Shown: positions 54,940 to 62,901 of the stretch, one piece after another | How the letters are laid out: every line of letters begins with the position of its first letter | How positions within the stretch are numbered: position 1 is the first letter of the stretch | DNA from: an uncultured Flavobacteriales bacterium | Lineage (GTDB): Bacteria > Bacteroidota > Bacteroidia > Flavobacteriales_G > Salibacteraceae | DNA length: 64,000 bases | Reading direction: 5' to 3' | NCBI GenBank assembly: GCA_937899835.1 | Contig: CALCCE010000305.1 | Location: 21,746 to 85,745, forward strand | Notes under the pieces: generated by a model | The model's input: only the letters and a program-made list of their open reading frames with translations | Databases searched by the model: none | What the model was told of the DNA's origin: nothing | Made by a program: the position numbers and the translations under genes

Positions 54940-56556
54940 TTAAAGTTTGATCAATTTGGTGCTGAAGGCACGGCCGTCCACTACACCACGCAGCAGGTAA
55001 ATTCCTGTGGGGTGTTGCGAGAGGTCGAGTGCGTTGTTTTTTACAGACACGGCGACCGTACGCCCTTGCAGGTCGGTGACCAGCACTTCAGACACAGGCG
55101 CATTGCTTTGAATGCGAAATACATCATAGGAAGGGTTGGGCCCCACCGAGATACCACTTTCCAATGCGTTTTCGGCTACAGAGATTACGTTGTCTTTCAG
55201 TTTCCAGATTTGTGCGCCCGAGGTTACCTCAGCGCCAAAAAAGTAAATGCTATTGTTGAATTCCGTCAACCCAACGAGCTTGTAGGCATAGGTGCCTGTC
55301 GATAAACCCGATACTTTGGTGGTGCCACTTGGGGTGCCATCGGTTTTCCAAATCACCGCACCTTCGGTAGCGTTGAAGGCTCCGAAATACACCTCACCCT
55401 TGAAAACGGTGAGGTCATAAGCAAATCCATTGGCAGCACCCGGATTGACATCCGATAGCCTGATGGTACCCGCAGTTGTACCATCGCTCTTCCACAATTC
55501 GTGTCCAAACGCGGTACTTAAAGCTGAGAAATACAGTTCGCCGTTGAACCCGACTAGGTTTCTGATGCCGCCTTCAACATCGACCGGAAAATCAGCCACC
55601 ATAACGGTGCCCGTTTCAGAGCCGTCACTTTTCCAGAGCTGCGTCCGGTTGTTGATTTCCCGTGAGAAATAGAAATCTGCATTAACGGCCTCGGCTTGAA
55701 AGGTATTGATGATGGAAGGAGGTACTCCCTGAAGAAGGTCAAAGTCTTTGACCATTACCGTTCCACTGGCTGTTCCATCGCTTTTCCACAAGGCCCGGCC
55801 GTTGATGGCGTCTCCGGCAACAAAGATGACCATCCCATTTACTTCGGAGATTCCAAGCGGGCGAGAGGAGTTCGGCCCTGGGAAAATATCTTTTACTTCA
55901 AACGTGCCTGCCGTGGTGCCATCACTTACCCACAATTCGTTGCCCGAACCGGATTGGGCCTTGAAAAAGAGTTTGCCACCTGCTACGGTCAGCCGGTCTA
56001 CCAGGGAAGAATCGCTTGCCGCACTGGGAAAGCTTCTCACCAGTTGTGTGCCTTGGGCAGTGCCATCGCTGCGCCACAGGTCGCGCCCGGTGCCGTCTTC
56101 GTAGGTGAAGAAGTAAAGAACGCCGTTGAGTTCGGTCAATAAGGTGGGGCTGGAAGCCCCGGGGCCGGTGAAAATATCTTTCACCATCACGGTGCCGTTG
56201 GTGGTACCATCGGTTTTCCAGAGCTCCCTGCCATGAATACCATCGTCCAGGGTAAAGAAAACCTGGTTGCCGGCCGCAGTAACCGACAATACTCCGAAAC
56301 GATCGCCTACATTATCAATTCCTTTGACAAGTTGGGTGCCGGCCGTAGTGCCGTCGGTCGTCCAAAGTTCCGCTTGATTGACCGTAGCACTGGAAATGGT
56401 ATGAAAAAAGAGTTGGCCGTTTTGCTCCACCAGCTCTTGGCTTGGGTAAATGATGCCACTCCCCGGATCGCCCACGGAGGTAACCTGCTCGGCGTTTTGT
56501 GCGAATCCCGCGCAGAGCATAAAAAGTGATAGGGTGAGTAATGTGAATTTTTTCAT
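54940..56556 (-). CDS. ELWxxDGT-repeat T9SS protein, paralog 2
   Basis: A 538-residue secreted protein. Leader MKKFTLLTLSLFMLCAGFAQ, then about nine ELWxxDGTxxGTxxVKDI repeats (for example RELWKTDGTTNGTVMVKDI near residue 115). The C-terminus is a T9SS type A domain with GPNPSYDVFRI, ending FSTKLIKL. It is closely similar to the next paralog upstream (56741), from which it is separated by 184 bp, indicating tandem duplication. It has its own promoter (56585-56652) and terminator, so it is probably transcribed independently. Confidence 0.92.
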   Translation of the reverse strand: MKKFTLLTLSLFMLCAGFAQNAEQVTSVGDPGSGIIYPSQELVEQNGQLFFHTISSATVNQAELWTTDGTTAGTQLVKGIDNVGDRFGVLSVTAAGNQVFFTLDDGIHGRELWKTDGTTNGTVMVKDIFTGPGASSPTLLTELNGVLYFFTYEDGTGRDLWRSDGTAQGTQLVRSFPSAASDSSLVDRLTVAGGKLFFKAQSGSGNELWVSDGTTAGTFEVKDIFPGPNSSRPLGISEVNGMVIFVAGDAINGRALWKSDGTASGTVMVKDFDLLQGVPPSIINTFQAEAVNADFYFSREINNRTQLWKSDGSETGTVMVADFPVDVEGGIRNLVGFNGELYFSALSTAFGHELWKSDGTTAGTIRLSDVNPGAANGFAYDLTVFKGEVYFGAFNATEGAVIWKTDGTPSGTTKVSGLSTGTYAYKLVGLTEFNNSIYFFGAEVTSGAQIWKLKDNVISVAENALESGISVGPNPSYDVFRIQSNAPVSEVLVTDLQGRTVAVSVKNNALDLSQHPTGIYLLRGVVDGRAFSTKLIKL

Positions 56557-56584
56557 CGGGCTTTTTTTTTAGTGCGTAGTTTCC

Positions 56585-56652
56585 CAAGGTATAGGACCAA
56601 CTTCTGGATAAAAATTTTTGTTCAGCAACGTGCCGGTTTCCTTTAGGAATGG
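56585..56652 (-). promoter_or_regulatory. LytTR-type direct repeats and -7 box, ELWxxDGT gene 2
   Basis: Plus-strand reading: -7 complement CAAGGTA (TACCTTG on the minus strand) at 56585-56591, a 28-nt gap, then repeats GTTCAGCAACGT (56620-56631) and CTTTAGGAATGG (56641-56652), period 21 bp. Confidence 0.72.
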
Positions 56653-56740
56653 ACTACTTCGGAAAGGAGCTGGTAAAAAGAAACCGGACCAACGCCCCAG
56701 CGCCAATCCGATTTCAGACATCCAACGGGAATTGAATGGG

Positions 56741-58354
56741 TTAAAGTTTGATCAGTTTCTTTCTAAAGTATTGGCCATCCACCAGGCCTTGGAGTAGGTA
56801 AATACCTGTAGGATGACCGGTAAGGTCAAGCGTATTTTCTCGTATCGGCACCGAAATCCTTTTGCCTTGCAGGTCGGTGACCTGCACCTCGGTCATGGGT
56901 GTCGCACTTTGGATACGAAACACATCATAGGACGGGTTAGGCCCAACAGAAACACCGCTTTCGAGTTGGTTTTCGGCTACGGAAATGACGTTGTCTTTGA
57001 TTTTCCAAACTTGGGTACCGGAGGCAGTTTCGAATGCATAAAAGAACAACGTGTTCTGAAACCTGGTAAGGGTTCTAAAGATGCCCAAATAAGGAGCCTG
57101 AGTGGAATCAGAGACCATCACTGTGCCGTTGTTGGTTCCATCGGTTTTAAACAGTTGAAAGTTTCCCGAAGCAACGAAAGCCACAAAATAGAGCTCCCCC
57201 TTTAGTTCTGTAAATCCATAGGGATAACCGTTGGAGGGGCCGGGGAACAGCTCTTTGAGCATGGTAGTACCCAATTCAGTGCCATCACTTTGCCATAATT
57301 CAAATCCGGTGGCGTTGCTGTAGCCAGTGAAGATCAGCTTGCCACCGAAAGACTGCATGGATTGCACGCTGCCATCAAAGTGGTAGTCGAAGGCTTTCAC
57401 CTTTTGTGTTCCCGCAAGGGTGCCATCGCTTTTCCAAAGTTCAGTAGAGGTGGCCGTTCCACCTACAAAATAAAAGTTGTTGCCAAGGGTTGTACTTTGA
57501 TAGGTATTGATGTAGTCATAAGGACTACTGTTGGGACCAAAGTCTTTTATCATAACCGTGCCAGCTTCGGTGCCATCGCTCTTCCAAAGGGTGTTTCTAT
57601 TTACCCCATTGTGAGCCGTAAAAATGACCGACCCATTGAACTCCCGAATATGATAGGGCCTGGAAGAATTGGGCCCCGGGTTGATGTCTTTGACCTCAAA
57701 TGTTCCGGCAGTGGTGCCATCGCTCACCCACAGCTCGTTTCCATTGGCGGTTTCCGCCTTGAAAAAAAGCTTGTTGTTGGCAATGGTAATGGTTTCATAC
57801 CAAGAAGAATCCCCGGCAACGGTAGGAAAACTCTTCACCAATTGGGTACCCTGCGCAGTACCATCACTGCGCCACAAGTCGCGGCCCGTTCCATCTTGAT
57901 AGGCGAAAAAATAAAGAGTCCCATTGAAGTTGGTCAAGAGTTTGGGGGTAGCACTGGTAATACCAGGAGCAATGTCTTTTACCATTACCGTGCCTGTGGC
58001 CGTGCCATCCGTTTTCCACAACTCCCGGCCGTTCACACTATCATTGAGGGTAAAAAATACCGTTCCACCGGCTTCAATGAGGTCATCAATGCCCCGGGAG
58101 TCCCCATTGTTGGGTAAATCGATAATTTGGTAGGTGCCGTTGCTGGTGCCGTCACTTGCCCAGAGCTGAACGCGGTCGGAGAACACGTCTAAAGTATTTT
58201 CCCAATAGATTTTCCCGTTGGAAATGGCTAAGTAGTGTTTGGTGTAATTCATTCCAACACCTGGGTCTCCTATGTTGGTCAACTTTTCAGCATACTGGGC
58301 ATATGCATTGCAGAGCATCAAGCTGGCGGCAATGAGGGCGGTGAATTTTTTCAT
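56741..58354 (-). CDS. ELWxxDGT-repeat T9SS protein, paralog 3
   Basis: A 537-residue secreted protein. Leader MKKFTALIAASLMLCNAYAQ, ELWxxDGT repeats (for example ELWKTDGTATGTVMVKDI near residue 115) and a C-terminal T9SS type A domain with GPNPSYDVFRI, ending FRKKLIKL. The start at ATG 58354 matches the other paralogs; the frame is open three codons further to 58363. No terminator is evident before the next gene's promoter, so some read-through into paralog 2 is possible. Confidence 0.92.
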   Translation of the reverse strand: MKKFTALIAASLMLCNAYAQYAEKLTNIGDPGVGMNYTKHYLAISNGKIYWENTLDVFSDRVQLWASDGTSNGTYQIIDLPNNGDSRGIDDLIEAGGTVFFTLNDSVNGRELWKTDGTATGTVMVKDIAPGITSATPKLLTNFNGTLYFFAYQDGTGRDLWRSDGTAQGTQLVKSFPTVAGDSSWYETITIANNKLFFKAETANGNELWVSDGTTAGTFEVKDINPGPNSSRPYHIREFNGSVIFTAHNGVNRNTLWKSDGTEAGTVMIKDFGPNSSPYDYINTYQSTTLGNNFYFVGGTATSTELWKSDGTLAGTQKVKAFDYHFDGSVQSMQSFGGKLIFTGYSNATGFELWQSDGTELGTTMLKELFPGPSNGYPYGFTELKGELYFVAFVASGNFQLFKTDGTNNGTVMVSDSTQAPYLGIFRTLTRFQNTLFFYAFETASGTQVWKIKDNVISVAENQLESGVSVGPNPSYDVFRIQSATPMTEVQVTDLQGKRISVPIRENTLDLTGHPTGIYLLQGLVDGQYFRKKLIKL

Positions 58355-58382
58355 CGGGTTCATTTTTTAGTGAGTAGTACGG

Positions 58383-58450
58383 CAATGTAAAGCCTCAATT
58401 TCAGGATGAAAATTTTTGTTTAGCAACGGGCATGTTTCGTTCAGTAACGG
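58383..58450 (-). promoter_or_regulatory. LytTR-type direct repeats and -7 box, ELWxxDGT gene 3
   Basis: Plus-strand reading: -7 complement CAATGTA (TACATTG on the minus strand) at 58383-58389, a 28-nt gap, then repeats GTTTAGCAACGG (58418-58429) and GTTCAGTAACGG (58439-58450), period 21 bp. This is the best-conserved of the three copies. Confidence 0.78.
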
Positions 58451-58833
58451 ACCAAAACCGTAATATTCGCAGGGATAAACCGTGCTGTTTGCCTGCTTTT
58501 GGTGGTGGAATGGCCCTTAGTAGGAGATGCTGAAGCAGGTGTTTGGCCATTTGCTTTTTGGTACTTTACCAATGCGACCGCGCTACAAAGGTGGGTTCGG
58601 TGACGACCCTTACTACTTCCGCAAATGAACCGGCGAGGTGCCGATCGAAGCGCATGGGTTGGGGCCTTCCTGCTATGACGCGCACCTTGCTTTGGATTAG
58701 AAGAGTTAATGAGGATTTAATGCAGTTCATGGCGCTCCGGTGACAACCGAACCAGTATTCTACTATATTTGAGAAAAATTGCATTGGATGGGACCTGCCC
58801 GCCCGTCTTCTTATCCACCCAAACAAAATCTGC
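58451..58833. other. Intergenic; GC-richer block open on both strands, no gene recognised
   Basis: The stretch 58560-58740 is richer in GC than its flanks and open in frames on both strands, without recognisable protein features. It could be a remnant of, or a copy of, a dispersed intergenic repeat, but only one copy is present in this window. Nothing else is supported. Confidence 0.35.
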
Positions 58834-59046
58834 AATGAACACTTTATTCACCACCACCTTCCAGCCTTTTGCTGCCCCTTGCTTCCGTATGGCCAGAAAA
58901 CAGTCATTCTGGTGAACAAAACGGCTTGTCCGCTCAACTACCAGTTGGTAGAAGTGGAGGCAGCGCTCTATGGCTGTTCCATTCCTTCTAAAGATCTACG
59001 GATCTTACCCAACATCAAGCACCGTCCTATATCGAAGTTCGTATAG
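58834..59046 (+). pseudogene. Decayed tandem copy of the Cys-rich secreted protein gene
   Basis: ATG 58834 begins MNTLFTTTF, like the leader of the intact gene at 59185. After a frameshift around 58860 the frame reads CCPLLPYGQKTVILVNKTAC and then PLNYQLVEVEAALYGCS. It aligns with CCALFSFGQQTIYLANETAC and ALNFQVMEVEQAAGGCS of the intact protein. Similarity fades after about 59010 and an in-frame TAG lies at 59044. The sequence before both ATGs also shares a TCACCCAAACA-like stretch. This is therefore a duplicated and inactivated paralog. Confidence 0.8.
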
Positions 59047-59184
59047 TTTGATGGGCTTGTAGTCCTTCTGCACTACCATCACTGCCGGAATACCGGCATA
59101 CGGTTCGGCCTCGCCCACCTCAACCGTAATTCTCAACGGGGGAAAATCCCTCGTTTTTTTTAATCACCCAAACACTTATTATTT

Positions 59185-59628
59185 ATGAAAGCTTTTTTTG
59201 CAACTACTGTTCTCGCCCTTTGCTGCGCCCTGTTTTCTTTCGGACAACAAACCATTTACCTGGCCAATGAAACCGCGTGTGCGCTCAATTTTCAGGTGAT
59301 GGAAGTGGAACAAGCGGCCGGCGGCTGTTCTTTCTACAAGCGCCACAATGTGATCGTGGCACCTTATACGGCTGTTCCTCTGACTACGGCAGCTCCCTCC
59401 GGAACCGAGTTCCTCTATGGGGCGGCCTCTTTTGTGGTCAACAACTGTATTGCCATGAGTTATGCTGCTCCGGCCGGTGCCTGTGCGACTTGCACTTATC
59501 CGTTCCTATCCTCTAATTCCTTCACAGTGAATTGCAACAACAATTGTCAAGGCTCGACTTTCAACATGGAGTGGGTCGATTGCGCTTCTACCGGGTTGGG
59601 CATTTCCTACATCGTTATTTGGGAGTAA
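59185..59628 (+). CDS. Cys-rich small secreted protein, unrecognised
   Basis: A 147-residue protein with signal peptide MKAFFATTVLALCCALFSFGQ and a mature part of about 125 residues with nine cysteines (ACALNF, GGCSFY, NNC, GACATC, NCNNNC, DCAS), suggesting disulfides. No lipobox position fits well and no T9SS domain is present. It ends in a beta-strand-like GISYIVIWE. I do not recognise the family. A degenerate paralog lies just upstream (58834). It is monocistronic with a strong terminator. Confidence 0.75.
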   Translation: MKAFFATTVLALCCALFSFGQQTIYLANETACALNFQVMEVEQAAGGCSFYKRHNVIVAPYTAVPLTTAAPSGTEFLYGAASFVVNNCIAMSYAAPAGACATCTYPFLSSNSFTVNCNNNCQGSTFNMEWVDCASTGLGISYIVIWE

Positions 59629-59729
59629 AAAGCATCCCATAAAATGATTGCAGCCCCTTTTGTGAGGCCCTTTGAGCGATAAGCCTTTAGACCGGTAGCA
59701 AACGGCAGCACTCGTTTTAGATTCAAAGC

Positions 59730-59783
59730 ATCCCAATCATGGCACCGCTATGCATTTAGTAGTGCGGTGGTTGGGATTTTTTG
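59730..59783 (+). terminator. Intrinsic terminator of the Cys-rich protein gene
   Basis: Outer stem ATCCCA/TGGGAT and inner stem CACCGC/GCGGTG, followed by a T-run at 59777-59782. Confidence 0.75.
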
Positions 59784-59852
59784 TTTAATAGTTCGTCATT
59801 AGGATATCGCTACTTTGTCCGTTGTAGGATTAGCCTTAATAGAAATTCAACT

Positions 59853-59997
59853 GAGTGTCGTTTGCAACTACACTCGACTATTTTGAATGATCAATTGTAT
59901 TCAACTGCTGATAAATTCTACGGAGAATGCTTGAATGGGAATCATTCAGATTTGTACGATGTACTTTGATAGTTGCTCGTAGTTGCAAACTACGAGC
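59853..59997. repeat. Pair of inverted 23-bp palindromes bounding a 145-bp segment
   Basis: Hairpin 59853-59875 (GAGTGT...ACACTC around GTTTGCAAC) and hairpin 59975-59997 (GCTCGTAGTT-GCA-AACTACGAGC). They share the core GTAGTTGCAAAC in opposite orientation, so together they resemble terminal inverted repeats of a small MITE-like element. It could also be a terminator/regulatory pair beside the HTH gene. Confidence 0.45.
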
Positions 59998-60011
59998 AGG
60001 GTGTGTGGCAT

Positions 60012-60890
60012 TTAAATTTCCCGGTTCCTTTTGCCGGGCTTCCTCCCAGAAGCAGTATTGGGCAAAGATTGATCCCCATTTTCCAGTCGCGGTGCCTTTG
60101 GGCTTACCGGTACTTTCGGGTTCGGAGGGGCTTTGGTGTGGTGCGGTATTTCTTCGCGCAGTGCTCTTGGGCTGGGAGTTGGACCTGTAGCACGTTGTTG
60201 CTTTGCTAAGTCCAGGGCGTGTTGGAGCGCCCGTAACTCCTCCACCTTGTCTTCCGCAGCTTTCAGCAACTTGACCCGCGAGGCGATGGCGCATTGAAGC
60301 AGGTGAATTTCATCTTCCATTTCAAAGGTGAAACGCTGCGCCCAAAGCAGGGCCATGCGGCCTTTTTTCTGGTGGCCTTCTACGAATTGCTGGAGCGATT
60401 GAATGGCGGTTTGTTGCACCTCAGGAGCCTTGGCCAGCAACTCAACGATGGTTTGCCAGTTGTGGATTTGATCGGCAAGCGCACCAACCGTAGACTGGTC
60501 GATGGCCAGGCAACGCTTCACCGTAGCCAGTTCCCGCTTTTTGTGCCGCAGGCGCGACTTCAGTTTCTTCAAGGCGTCCTCGTGGTGCAATTTCAGGTGC
60601 AGGTAATCGTATTGGTCGGTGGGCAGAGCAAGCGCAGTAGCCGCCATTTGTTGCTGGGCTTGCTTGCAGCAATAGGCTTCCGCTACAATGACTTCGGCGG
60701 TTTTGCCGGTCAAGCGTTCGATGCTCGCAATCAATTCGGCGTTGGGGCATTGCTCCCTCTTTTCGATGCGAGAAATGGTGGAACGATGAACCCCCAAGAG
60801 TCGGGCCAGCCGGGCCTGGTTGCACTTCAATTTTTTTCGGGCATTCTTAAACAACGCTGGTTGCGGAGATCGGGTCGGAAGCATAAGCAC
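60012..60890 (-). CDS. XRE-type HTH protein with coiled coil
   Basis: A 292-residue protein. It has an N-terminal HTH_3/XRE domain (about 12-70; KCNQARLARLLGVHRSTISRIEKRE), then a long charged helical region (about 85-235) likely to form coiled coils, and a disordered Pro/Lys/Arg-rich tail (240-292). The HTH is the standard lambda-repressor type. The C-terminal layout is not one I recognise, so the target and effector are unknown. It is flanked by unusual repeats on both sides (59853-59997 and 61003-61081). Confidence 0.8.
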   Translation of the reverse strand: MLMLPTRSPQPALFKNARKKLKCNQARLARLLGVHRSTISRIEKREQCPNAELIASIERLTGKTAEVIVAEAYCCKQAQQQMAATALALPTDQYDYLHLKLHHEDALKKLKSRLRHKKRELATVKRCLAIDQSTVGALADQIHNWQTIVELLAKAPEVQQTAIQSLQQFVEGHQKKGRMALLWAQRFTFEMEDEIHLLQCAIASRVKLLKAAEDKVEELRALQHALDLAKQQRATGPTPSPRALREEIPHHTKAPPNPKVPVSPKAPRLENGDQSLPNTASGRKPGKRNREI

Positions 60891-61002
60891 TAATATTCGT
60901 TATCGTCAATCGCGTACCCATAAGATGCACCAAGCCCCTGCTTTGGTATGCTGGGCTACCGCTTTTTTCTCGCGCCTTCCCGTTTTTTTGCCTTCCACTT
61001 AA

Positions 61003-61081
61003 AAAAGTGTTGCGTTCCATTTTTGTACGCAACACTTTTAGTGATCGGAAATTTTGTTGCGCGCCATTTCCCCGCGCAACA
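61003..61081 (+). repeat. 47-bp-period palindrome array, locus B (two units)
   Basis: Two palindromes with 11-nt loops: 61003-61039 (13-bp stem AAAAGTGTTGCGT/ACGCAACACTTTT, loop TCCATTTTTGT) and 61055-61081 (TGTTGCGC/GCGCAACA, loop GCCATTTCCCC). The loop centres 61021 and 61068 are 47 bp apart, the same period as at 44319-44440, and the spacer after the first unit resembles that after the second unit at 44.4 kb. Confidence 0.82.
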
Positions 61082-61091
61082 CCTTGCCTTT

Positions 61092-61180
61092 GTTATGTGG
61101 ATGAAGGAATGGAAAGATGATAGATGCAAAAACAAAGAAGGCCGCCTCGAAATTAAGACGACCTTCTCCATCCACATAAC
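61092..61180 (-). terminator. Long inverted repeat / terminator after the 61189 gene
   Basis: A perfect 12-bp inverted pair GTTATGTGGATG (61092-61103) and CATCCACATAAC (61169-61180) encloses an imperfect inner stem around GAAGGCCGCCT...AGACGACCTTC (about 61136-61167) with an A-run to its left, i.e. a U-run in the minus transcript. It probably terminates the minus-strand gene ending at 61189. Confidence 0.6.
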
Positions 61181-61188
61181 TAACTTGT

Positions 61189-62901
61189 TTAGTTGATGAA
61201 TATCGACAAGGTTTGAGGCGTGTCGGTATTAACGGTACGTACCACGTGAACTCCTTTCAGAGAAGCGGGCAACACGATGGGGTTCTCAGGTTGTAGCATT
61301 CCTTGGAATACAGTGCGCCCCAAGACATCAAAAATGAAAACTTCACTGCTGCTGGCTTGTGTTCCGGTCAACGACAAGGCGCGTGTGTAAGCATCAAATT
61401 CCAACGCGGCTGCTTCCTCGGCGGGCAGGTCCGTGGCCGTTTGGGCAACTGCTTTGCGAAAGTTCGTTTGATGGGTGTTGACGCAGTCGTAATATTTACC
61501 AGGGTAGTGGGCGGTGCTCAGATTGGGGCTTAGCATTTGGTAGCCGTCAGAATCATCCAAATTCAACCTTCCGGGAGTGATCCCAACCGGGGATGCCCGT
61601 GAAAAATATTGGTTGGAAGGAAGGCATTGTATCTTGGTATCCATCAATTTCACATAGCGTTCGCGTAAATAGGGAAGGTTGGGGTTCTGTTTGACATGGG
61701 AAAAGATTACAAAATCTTCATGCGAAGGGGTGGGCTTGGTGCGGAAAAAGCTCACTGGCAATTCTTCGCGCTGGCCAGGCAAAAGGTCGAATTCCCACAG
61801 TGGAATGGTTTGAAAGTTATTGGGGTCGATGAAAGCCACGCCCGCTGAGGATTGACCAAAATCCTGGTAAAAGACCAAGGCCTCAAGCATATCCGTTATG
61901 TTGTTGTATTTCAAGTCGGTAAAAAAGATTTCGTACCTGCCCTGCACAGGATGGTATTGGTGGCTGTCAAACACCGTCAGGTTAAAATTCAGGCGGCAAA
62001 ACCCAGCGCCTCTGTTGGGAGAATGGTAGGTGAGGTAATAAAAGTTACGATCGTTACACAAACGAGGGGCTTGATTGGTGGTTGTGTTGAAGGTTTCAAT
62101 GCCGGTAAGCCGGTTTCCAGCTACATCGTAGGCGGTTAGAAAAATGAGCTGCCCCGAGGTAGGCAAGGTATAGTTTCCAACAAACACGTAATCATCGTTG
62201 GTGGTGTTGCGCACCAGTTGGGTCAGTTCCAATACGGTTGGCGTATGCGTAGGCAAATAGTCGCGGTAAACTCTATCCCACAAAATGGTGCCGTTGGGCG
62301 TGATCTTGTACAAAGCCAATCCAGGCCAGGTTAGTGGATCCCATTGACTTTGTGGAACGGCAGCATTACGGTTCAATGCGGCACCCACCACAAAGTTACC
62401 CGCCGGGTCGACCAAGATTTTCGGTGTGTCGTAGTGAACGCCTTCGCTGATGGTGAGCACCTTCGACCAGTTGACATTGCCGTTGCTGGGGTCAATGCTA
62501 AAAATGAGCAATGCCCGCGCACCCAACCAGCTGTTGTTGGCCACGGTGCCTACCACTACTACTTGATTGCCATCTTGAGCGAGGCTACCAAAGGTGGTAC
62601 TGCCCAAACCGTGTTCATAGGTTTGGCTAAAGTGAATGGTGGAAAGTGGGTTGGCGGCAAAATGGCTGTACTCCAGGTTGTGGATGAGGATTTTGTTGGG
62701 GTTGCCTGCCGTTTCCACGGTGGTCCCCCAAACGATTTGGGTATCGTTCATCCACTCCATAGCGGTGGTTTCCCAATCGCCGGGAGAGGTAAGAATATCA
62801 TTGGGTCCGGCTGATTCAATGGAAGAGTGCAATACGGTTTGCGAAGCCCCCACCAGTACCAGCAAAAGGAAGGCGGATAAAAGGGTTAATTTTTGTTTCA
62901 T
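61189..62901 (-). CDS. Secreted protein with T9SS-like C-terminus
   Basis: A 570-residue protein with signal peptide MKQKLTLLSAFLLLVLVGASQ. It has a beta-propeller-like body with repeated strands such as GNQVVVVGTVANNSW and DPAGNFVVGAALN, resembling SBBP/WD-type secreted proteins. The C-terminal 75 residues (LSLTGTQASSSEVFIFDVLGRTVFQG...GVHVVRTVN) have the T9SS type A pattern, although the usual PNP motif is not evident. Otherwise unrecognised. It is monocistronic between two intergenic repeats. Confidence 0.82.
   Translation of the reverse strand: MKQKLTLLSAFLLLVLVGASQTVLHSSIESAGPNDILTSPGDWETTAMEWMNDTQIVWGTTVETAGNPNKILIHNLEYSHFAANPLSTIHFSQTYEHGLGSTTFGSLAQDGNQVVVVGTVANNSWLGARALLIFSIDPSNGNVNWSKVLTISEGVHYDTPKILVDPAGNFVVGAALNRNAAVPQSQWDPLTWPGLALYKITPNGTILWDRVYRDYLPTHTPTVLELTQLVRNTTNDDYVFVGNYTLPTSGQLIFLTAYDVAGNRLTGIETFNTTTNQAPRLCNDRNFYYLTYHSPNRGAGFCRLNFNLTVFDSHQYHPVQGRYEIFFTDLKYNNITDMLEALVFYQDFGQSSAGVAFIDPNNFQTIPLWEFDLLPGQREELPVSFFRTKPTPSHEDFVIFSHVKQNPNLPYLRERYVKLMDTKIQCLPSNQYFSRASPVGITPGRLNLDDSDGYQMLSPNLSTAHYPGKYYDCVNTHQTNFRKAVAQTATDLPAEEAAALEFDAYTRALSLTGTQASSSEVFIFDVLGRTVFQGMLQPENPIVLPASLKGVHVVRTVNTDTPQTLSIFIN

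Noticed and set aside
50879..58354. The ELWxxDGT paralog region as a mobile island
   Set aside because: No transposase, integrase, tRNA or flanking direct repeats are seen; local duplication explains the paralogs.
59005..59136. 43-residue minus-strand ORF (TTG start)
   Set aside because: The translation looks protein-like (VEVGEAEPYAGIPAVMVVQ) but is short, lacks an ATG and overlaps the pseudogene remnant; more likely a fragment than a gene.
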